DNA of 64,000 nucleotides from Paratinospora sagittata (taxonomy: Eukaryota > Streptophyta > Magnoliopsida > Ranunculales > Menispermaceae): positions 49,206,054 through 49,270,053 of the forward strand of contig CM069593.1 of NCBI GenBank assembly GCA_035771175.1, written 5' to 3'. This document shows, one piece after another, positions 56,241-64,000 of the stretch (position 1 is the first letter of the stretch; every line of letters starts with the position of its first letter). The notes under the pieces were generated by a model. That model was not told the DNA's origin, searched no databases, and saw only the letters and a program-made list of their open reading frames with translations. The position numbers and the translations under genes are program-made.

Positions 56241-59200
56241 ATGATCACTTGGGGTGATCTCTACCAAGTTCTTACAGCAGTTGTGCCTCTGTATGTTACA
56301 ATGATCCTTGCTTATGGTTCAGTAAAATGGTGTAAAATTTTTAGCCCTGACCAATGCTCCGGCATCAACCGGTTCGTTGCACTCTTTGCTGTTCCTCTCC
56401 TTTCCTTCCACTTCATCTCCACCAACAATCCTTACACCATGAACTTCAGATTCATAGCTGCTGACACACTTCAGAAAGTTGTGGTCTTAATCATCCTTTC
56501 AATCTGGTCTAGAATCAGTTCCAGAGGTTCTTTAGAATGGTCCATTACACTATTCTCACTTTCCACTCTTCCAAACACTCTTGTTATGGGAATTCCTTTG
56601 TTAAAGGGTATGTATGGAGATTTTTCAGGAAGTTTAATGGTTCAAATTGTGGTTCTTCAATGCATAATCTGGTACACTTTGCTGCTGTTCTTGTTTGAAT
56701 ATAGAGGAGCCAAGCTTCTTATTGTAGAACAGTTTCCTGACACAGCTGGCTCTATAGTTTCATTTAGAGTAGATTCTGACATCATCTCTTTAGATGGAAA
56801 GGAGCCTCTTCAAACTGAAGCCCAAGTCGGTGAAGATGGGAAGCTTCATGTAACCGTTAGGAAATCGACTAGTTCGCGATCTGAGATATTCTCTCGACGA
56901 TCCCAAGGACCGAACTCAGTGATCTCGATGACTCCCCGGCCATCGAACTTGACCAATGCAGAGATTTACTCTTTGCAATCTTCTAGGAATCCAACTCCAA
57001 GGGGTTCAAGCTTCAATTATACTGATTTTTATACAATGGTTAATGGGAGGAATAATATGAGCAATGTGAGCCCGAGGAACTCAAATTTTGGGAACTCGGG
57101 CTTTGACGAGGATGGTGGAGTTAGCGGGAAGAGCAATAATATTGCGTATCCAGCACCTGCAAGTGCCGGTATATTTTCACCAGGAGTAGCAGCTGGGACT
57201 AAGAAATCATCAGCAAATTTACCAGAAGGGAGTAAGGATCTTCATATGTTTGTTTGGAGCTCGAGCGCTTCGCCAGTTTCTCAAGGAGGAATTCATGTTT
57301 ATAAAGGAGAGTTTGGGAATGAACATGTTGGGGTATCTTCAGCTCAAGCAACTCATGATGTTCACATAAAAGGTGAGAAAAAACTTTATGTTTGATTTTG
57401 GTTTTGGATTACTCTTGCTGTTTTTCCCATTATTATGTTATTTTTTAACATCTGGGAATTTAAGCCTGATTAGATTTTTCATGTTAATTTCCTTCATTTT
57501 TTATATTCTTTTCTTAACTAGCTCTGTTTTTGCTGCCTTTTCCCTTGCCTAGATATTTATTTGAAGTAATTAAGCTTGTTTCTTATGTGGGCTGTTTTTG
57601 TTAACTTCTAGTACTACTTCACAGACTTGCTTGTCAATTTTGTTGCAAATTGGATGAGAATTTTATGGTTTATACACTAACTGATATACTTTTCTTATAT
57701 TTTACATGCTATGTCTAAATGATCTTAAGAATGTGAAGAGTATGGTCAAGATGAGTTCAGCTTCAGAAACAGGATGGCTATGAATGGAGGAGCTCACCAA
57801 GATGGGCCAAGCCTATCTAAGCTCGGTTCGAGCTCGACGGCTGAGCTCTACCCAGAAACCGATCCTCGGGGCGTGAACTCGACTTCAATGCCTCCAGCCA
57901 GTGTGATGACTAGGCTTATTCTAATAATGGTGTGGAGGAAGCTAATAAGAAATCCAAACACTTACTCTAGCCTCATTGGTCTTGCTTGGTCTCTTGTGTC
58001 TTACAGGTAAATTTGCTTAAAAATCTCATCTGCCTTGGTTCAAATCTTCTCTTTAATTTTCATGCTTAAACTAAAAATTTTCAAAAAATTCACTTATTGT
58101 TTTAGGTGGAGGGTCCAAATGCCCATGATCATAGCACATTCAATATCAATACTCTCTGATGCTGGTCTTGGAATGGCCATGTTTAGTCTTGGTAATGTTC
58201 CTTTTTTCATTATTTTTTTTTTGGCCTTTGTTCTTTGTTCAATTGAATCCATTTTTTGTGAATAAAGCATTGGTTTTGTGTGGAATCAGGCTTGTTTATG
58301 GCGTTACAGCCGCGTATTATTTCATGTGGAAACACGATTGCTACATTTGCCATGGCAGTAAGGTTTCTCATGGGTCCTGCTGTAATGGCTGCAGCAGCGG
58401 TCGCAGTCGGGCTTCATGGAGTACTGTTACACATTGCCATTGTACAGGTACTAAAACAATTGATTCAAAATGCTTGAATGCTAGAGTTTCATAACTTTGA
58501 AAATAAGTATACAAAAGATATGAACTACAACTTAATAGATAAAATTAGTATACTACCCTTAATAATACATAATTACTCTTATAAGGTTTTTATCTTTAAT
58601 TGTGAATCTGTGCAGCCCGTTTGCTTTGTTATCCAATTGAGATGATTTCTTGTGTTTCAATGTGCATGTGCAGGCAGCTCTCCCCCAAGGGATTGTGCCT
58701 TTTGTCTTTGCCAAAGAGTACAATGTTCATCCTGATATATTGAGCACTGGGTATGTGATTAATTCATATTCTTTTCTTTTCTTTCAGTTTACTTCTTGAA
58801 CTTATTCTAGGATTTGTATTTACATTCCTAGTTCACTTACTTGTCCTTATTTTCTAGCATAAATTTGCAAGTTTTTATCTAAATAGTCTGCATAAATTAA
58901 AGCCATTTATACATGCAACGTTCGCGTTTAAATACCGATGATTCTATCTACCGACTTTTTAATGTATATTAGTGTGAATCGAGTTTGAGGAGGGTGGCGG
59001 GTTGCATTAAATCTTGGTAGAACCTTGTTGTTGGACATCAGAACTGTGATTCAAAAACAGGGATACAATTCAAGTCTAAAAAATGGCTTTTTGTCATTTT
59101 TGTTTGTTTTCTGAATAAAACCTTTTAAGATTCAACCAACCAAATTTTCATGTTTTCAGATTTTTGGATACATAAAAACTGTATCTTTATCATAATAATG

Positions 59201-59346
59201 CAAGTGAGGCTGAAAATTTAGTTCTATCATCAGCTTGGAGTACGAGTAACTTTGCGCTAATTTTCTGTTATGTTTGCAGGGTTATCTTTGGGATGCTAAT
59301 AGCTCTTCCTATCACTTTGGTTTACTACATTCTACTTGGGCTTTGA
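56241..59346 (+). CDS. PIN auxin efflux carrier, PIN1/SoPIN1-like
   Basis: Plasma-membrane carrier that exports auxin; its polar placement sets the direction of auxin flow. Exons: 56241-57372, 57730-58006, 58106-58191, 58290-58447, 58674-58750 and 59280-59346 (TGA). They total 1797 nt, 598 residues. The N-terminal membrane domain (about 1-160) begins [20 protein letters not shown] long hydrophilic loop (about 160-430) follows, then a second membrane domain from [19 protein letters not shown] to the end [11 protein letters not shown]. This makes it a long-loop, plasma-membrane type. Loop features [15 protein letters not shown] and [15 protein letters not shown] suggest the PIN1/SoPIN1 side of the family over PIN2 or PIN3. 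Kinase-target motifs are TPRPSN (231-236) and TPRGSS (252-257). Residue 31 is Cys in WCKIF where relatives have WWKIF. Clade placement is inference. Confidence 0.93.
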
Positions 59347-60660
59347 AGTTGCAAGGTTGTAGAAGAGATTCTACTGTAAATTTGCACCCTGAGAGATGGG
59401 GGATTTTTGGTTCTCTAAGCAGCAGATGAGACCCAATAGTACTTTTGAGAGAGAATATGTTGAGAACCTAAGCAAAAGAAAGCTATATCTTTTAATTAAT
59501 ATAAAAGATGATTTTATGGTAGGCAAAGATCAATCTGACAATTTGGTTGTAGAGTACTTTTTTGTTCTGAATCTCTGTTGTCATCTCTTTTAAAAAAGTG
59601 AAGCTTGTTTGAAGTTGATACTTGAGATACTCTTTTGCCTTTTTTCTCTGTAGTTAAAAACAGTACCTGGAAACTAAGAAAGAAAGGTTCTTTTATTTAT
59701 TTATTTATTTATTTATTTTTAAAAGACTTACATTCAAAAGCTTAAGATGTTTTTTGCTTTTTGATGCATGGTTTGAGTGCATTTTTATTATCAAGTGTTT
59801 AAGTGATTTTAATGATAAACATGCTCTTTGTGGTGTCCTACACATCTTCTTAAATGGTTACCCTAATCATCTTCTCTCTCTCTCATATTAAAAGTAGAAA
59901 TAAAAATTAGTATGAAAAAAGTATTCAAGTAAAACTTTTGGTTCTTAATCAATTACATTTTATATTTTGATAATTTTTTTTTTGAAAAGAAACAATATTA
60001 GTAGTTAGTTGTTAGTTGTATAACTAGTTTCATCACCATCTATCACCATATATACCATACTCTCGAAAAAGTATCAGGCTTGTTCCTCACCAATTAATCT
60101 CCCTCACTCCTTAAAAGGTGAGACAGTAGCAAGAATTGAACCTTTAGGTTCAAAAACCACATTTTTATCAATTGTACCAACTCCATTTTGGCTATTTTGA
60201 TAAATATTATAAATATTTAACTTCATTAAATATTTATATTTATTATGTACCATAAAGGCTGAGTTGTATAGTCAAGTTTTAGTTCTAGTTAGGGATATGT
60301 TAGCATTAATTTATATATGGCTAATCTTGTACATTATTTTCACAAGTTTTGGTTATAGATAAATATATCATTTTTTTTTTTGGTTTATTGATACTGCAAA
60401 TGCTGAAGGGCTCAATGCCTTAGGAAAGGGCAAACACTCAATATTAATTAAAAGTAGGCCCTGGTTGAATCAATTAAACTATTCCTTTGGTGGAATGAGA
60501 TTATTAGATTTGTGCCAACTCTCAATACTCGCGCAGAGGAATTATGGATACTTATATCCTTCCTTGTTTTGCCCATTAAATATAAATGTATATAAAAAGG
60601 GTGTTATAGTGCACGCGGCTCTTGTTGCAGTGTCTAAAAAAAATGAATAATGTACATAGC
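59347..60660. other. 3' UTR of the PIN gene and spacer
   Basis: The 3' UTR is probably about 300 bp. The rest is AT-rich, with a (TTTA)n tract at about 59693-59718. No gene was recognised. Confidence 0.5.
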
Positions 60661-60674
60661 TTTACTTTTTTTTT

Positions 60675-60870
60675 TATTTCACCGCTGAGCGGCACCCAAG
60701 TGGTGTCCTCCTTCGCTTTTCGGTGAGACTAATACACCTAGATTCGACTCGGGTTGAACCACAAAGGTACAAAGATCTCTCAGCAAATGATAGCTCCATA
60801 CACAATGAGGGTTTAAAACTCACAACCTCGCTTAAGGGAATAGATGCCAAGTTATCTGAACCAACCAAAT
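60675..60870 (-). mobile_element. SINE-like element (antisense)
   Basis: The minus strand has GTTGTGAGTTTTAAACCCTC (box-B-like) followed downstream by GAATCTAGGTGTATTAGTCTCACCG and GGAGGACACCACTTGGGTGCC. The same tail words occur near 62525 on the plus strand, so these belong to one family. Confidence 0.55.
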
Positions 60871-60899
60871 ATTGGTACATAGCTTTACGGTTTTTTTGG

Positions 60900-61080
60900 T
60901 CTCAGTGTCCTCAGTTAACCCCTTAACCCCTTTGCAGGGGCGAGACTAATTTAGAGTTCGGTGCCTCGAGAGGTTGAATAACTAGCACTTTCCCATCAGT
61001 TCATGTTATAGTGGAGCTCGAACCTGTGACCAGGTCCCTCAACCCACTTTTCTTAACTAGCTCTGTTCTGCTGCCCTTTA
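60900..61080 (-). mobile_element. Possible second SINE fragment (antisense)
   Basis: The minus strand contains GGGACCTGGTCACAGGTTCGA then AGCTCC, a good box-B-like motif, 20-30 bp after a TTAAGAAAAGTGGGTTG stretch. It lies directly next to the preceding SINE-like copy. Ends are unclear. Confidence 0.4.
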
Positions 61081-62490
61081 CCTTTAACATTAGAGATACT
61101 ATTCTAAAATTCGAACGTGTCATGAACTCTAATTCATAATGAAACCTCTGATTCATAATGGAGTGTACATATACTCTACTCAACAAACAAACTACATATG
61201 ACTACCTAGATGCAACGGCACTTTTTAGAAGCAAGTGCAATTTTTCATTTAGACTTTACATGGAGTGAACTATTTTAAAAACATATAAGAGATTATTTTC
61301 TAATATTTAACTTTTGGGTTGTAGCAAATATTTCAAAACAACAACCAAACACAGCTTACTCTCCTTGACAAATATCACTTTTGGAACTTCAATCCAATGT
61401 CAAAAGTATCAAACTAAACTTCACCTTAACTTTTAGTTTCATCATTATCCTCCTCACCCCCTCCCAAAAAAAAGAAAAAAAGAAAAGAAAAGAAAAGAAA
61501 TATACTCTAGTTTCAGCACTTGATTTAATGGCTATACAAGTGGCTGGAATGATGAAAACATCCTTTTGGGTTTAAAAAGGTTATGATCAAGTACACGAGA
61601 CAAAAGGCATTGATTCTCTCTGCTTGGTGTTTCAAACAACTTCGAGTGCATTTACTTTTGCTTTTTGGGTCCCATTTCTTGATAGAGTTAATTTCATTGG
61701 AATCTTCTCAAGCATGGCATGAAGATAAGAAAAGTTTTACCAACAGCTTAATAGCTCAGTTGCTCAAGAAATTGATAGGTCTAAAAAAAATGAGGACAAC
61801 TTCCGAATGCCAAAATTAGTAATAAAAACAGAAAAAAGAAAAGAAAATAGAGGTTATCTAGAAATTAATTAATTAATTAATTATATATATATATATGTCT
61901 TCTATATGTGCATCACGTGATCCACTTAGCCTGTAGTATTTCTTATAATTTTATTGTTTCTTTAGTTTAATGGAGGGAACTTGGAGATGTTGGATGATCC
62001 ACAACACTTGTTTCAGTTTTAAATCTTAGTTAGTGGCTCAAAGTAACATGAATTCTGGTGTTCTTAGAAGAGAGCCTAAAGTTGTCATCCATCACCCATC
62101 ATGATTTAGTGCTTAATTAATAATCTAAAGCATTTTTAAGGGAAGAACCGGAAAAGTGATTGCTTTTGTGATTGAAAATGTTTCCTAGTTCATCAAATCA
62201 TGGTTTAAAAGATGGGGGTTATGATACTAAAATGATTTAAATAAATGGTTATTGTGCCATTATAAAAGTGATACCATTATCTTTTTATGTTGAGAAAAGA
62301 GAAATTTATATTATTATTATTATTATTATTATTTTATTTTTTTTATTGCTTTCTATTCTTCATCCATAAGCCCCAATGAGCGGATGGAGTATTTCTTTCT
62401 CTATTCATTATTTACGCTTATTGCTTAATTAGGAATATTCTTGGTATCATTCTTTAATCTTAAATATAATAATTTCTCGATGCAAAAAAT
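61081..62490. other. Gene-free AT-rich spacer
   Basis: Contains simple tracts (AAAAG near 61470-61500, ATTA and TA near 61868-61896, ATT near 62311-62332). An A-box-like word TAATAGCTCAGTTGCTCAAG near 61750 hints at another SINE remnant. No gene was recognised. Confidence 0.45.
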
Positions 62491-62494
62491 CTTG

Positions 62495-62605
62495 CTAGGA
62501 GAGGCCCGACAGTTATCTTGAGTCCAGGTGAATTAGTCTCACCGTGAAACGGAAAGAGAACTTCACCTGGGCACCGAAATCCCGAAAATATGTATATAAT
62601 AGTTT
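62495..62605 (+). mobile_element. SINE 3' fragment
   Basis: Has GAGTCCAGGTGAATTAGTCTCACCGTG followed by ACTTCACCTGGGCACC, matching the tail of the antisense copy at 60675-60870 and, more weakly, that at 44440-44640. The tRNA-like head is missing. Confidence 0.55.
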
Positions 62606-63022
62606 CTATTTGCATATATATTCTCTTTAAACCTCTTTTTTTTCATAAAAAATATTGTTTAAAATAGCATTGTGAGAAGAGTTGTTTGGAAAAACTTTAT
62701 AATCTAAAAGATTTAAGATTAGAAGAACTACTCTTAAATATAATTTAGTGTAAGTAGAAATATCAGTGAAGATGCAATGAATAAAGATTAAAAGCCAAGA
62801 TGCAAAGTAAGTAGAAATATAGGATTGCCAACAGAGATTAACTTGGTGACTCAATCTGTGGCTACTCCAGAAAATAACATAATCAAAAGCATTTACAGAT
62901 TTTTTAAAAAAATTATTTAATTTTCTCTTACAGTGATATGTGAACCATCTCTCCAAAGTTCAGTGTGATTCCAATGCAACTGAAGACGAGACTACGAATG
63001 TAACAACACAAGGAAGGAATTA

Positions 63023-63448
63023 CTAACTCCACCATTTTCTTTGTGGTGGCGCAGGAGGAGGCGTAAGGAGGTTGAGCATCATCTCTTTCTCTTTTGGAGT
63101 CAATGGAACTCCTCTAACTAGATTCAATGCCATGATGTGCACATTAGTTTTCTGCCTGTACTTTTGATAAAATGATACCCCAACTGCTGCACCTGCAACA
63201 AGAAGCTATTTTGTTTTCCAAAACCAATAATTAGTGAAGCAGGCTGTAGAAACTTCAAAACGATCACCGCCACTGACTTGAAACAGGATTTTACGATAGT
63301 TATTTATAGTACTGACCGGTGATAACCAAAGAGCTGCAGTTTGCTTGTCAAAACGTGGGGCGTAAAGTACAGTTTCACCAAAATCATCCTCGAGTTTTTT
63401 GTATATCTCCTTGTCGGATTTCCCAGATCTGATTTCCTCACGGATCAA
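63023..63448 (-). CDS. CCMH: Cytochrome c-type biogenesis protein CcmH, mitochondrial, 3' part
   Basis: CcmH is the thiol-redox and heme-ligation component of the System I cytochrome c maturation pathway, anchored in the mitochondrial inner membrane. Minus-strand exons: 63448-63317 (LIREEIRSGKSDKEIYKKLE, FGETVLYAP, TAALWLSP), a predicted 19-nt microexon 63243-63225 and the last exon 63192-63023 (YQKYRQKTNVHIMALNLVRG, VPLTPKEKEMMLNLL, stop TAG). The phases fit only with the microexon or a similar small exon. It completes the transmembrane segment ASLIIGAAVGVSFY. The 5' exon with the redox RCxxC motif was not found between 63449 and 64000, so it should lie beyond the right edge. Confidence 0.85.
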
Positions 63449-64000
63449 CTACAATAAAATTTTTCCATAAGCATCAGCATGTAGCATTGCAAAGAGACCC
63501 ATTTGTTGGTTATGGGTGGAAAGGCATGCGAAACTAAGAAGCAAACAAAAATTTAAGTAAAAAAACTTGGTTCCCAGGCGCAATTAACACAATTCTTGGC
63601 CTACTAGTATGCTACTGCAAATTTATTTTCTTAGGTTGTTTAGCAACACTTGTACAGCTTGATTGCATCTAAGCAAGGTGAACCTGACAAAAACATGTTC
63701 CAATTTTCCTTAAGCTGGTCAAAAGAAGAACGCTGATCAATCAGATAAAAAAGAATCGAATCTGGGTATTTATGCAAAAAGAGTTGTGAGACAAAGGAAA
63801 CAAATAGGAAATGCTATTAGGACTTTTGGCAGAATTTCACAAATTGAGCAAGACTCGTTGGAAATTGCCATTGCTCAGAGGAGGATGGTAGAAGTAGTGA
63901 ATAAGATGGGGAATGGCAAGGCTCTCGAGTCTTGATACTTTCCACAGTTGAATTCCTTTGGAAATATTGGGGGATAATTGGGGATGCCTTTAAAAGTAGT

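Noticed and set aside
8021..64000. CRISPR array, operon, prophage or plasmid features
   Set aside because: The window is eukaryotic nuclear DNA with spliced genes; the repeats seen are microsatellites, tandem duplications or transposon ends, with no regularly spaced array.

Overview
The window is nuclear DNA from a flowering plant, most likely a eudicot. It is AT-rich, its genes are split by GT-AG introns, and it carries plant-type L1 LINEs, Ty1/copia and other LTR-element remnants, SINEs and MITEs. The species cannot be named from sequence alone. Six protein-coding genes can be built exon by exon, and all joins keep the reading frame.

Layout: (1) 1-3741, plus strand: the last four exons of the proteasome adaptor ECM29. 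(2) 4772-7305, minus strand: a three-exon 10-kDa chaperonin (CPN10/GroES type), complete at 97 residues. (3) 8729-35585, minus strand: hydroxymethylglutaryl-CoA lyase, eight coding exons giving 427 residues, with a predicted untranslated first exon near 37003-37260. Only 1284 of about 26,860 bp are coding; the introns are filled with transposons. (4) 37.3-47.3 kb: gene-free spacer with two abutting Tourist-like MITEs, a 2.67-kb solo LTR with a perfect 5-bp target duplication, a tandem duplication containing a foldback MITE, a SINE and a copia gag relic. (5) 49313-52963, plus strand: digalactosyldiacylglycerol synthase 2 type, four coding exons, 471 residues, with upstream ORFs and a possible phosphate-starvation (P1BS) site. 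(6) 56241-59346, plus strand: a PIN-family auxin efflux carrier of the PIN1/SoPIN1-like group, six exons, 598 residues. (7) 63023-63448 and beyond the right edge, minus strand: the 3' part of the mitochondrial cytochrome c biogenesis protein CcmH, with a predicted 19-nt microexon.

The genes look like unrelated housekeeping or developmental functions (proteasome quality control, organelle protein folding, leucine catabolism, galactolipid synthesis, auxin transport, cytochrome c maturation). They do not form a gene cluster. The most distinctive part is the lyase gene: its second coding intron (11.4 kb) holds two L1-type LINEs in opposite orientation with a shortened copia element between them, and other introns hold a LINE fragment with target duplications, a 1.2-kb hAT-like non-autonomous element built of TCGAATTTT-like repeats, a 34-G homopolymer and several unexplained repeats. 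I saw no evidence of a previously undescribed protein system. The new material lies mainly in transposon structure and gene architecture.
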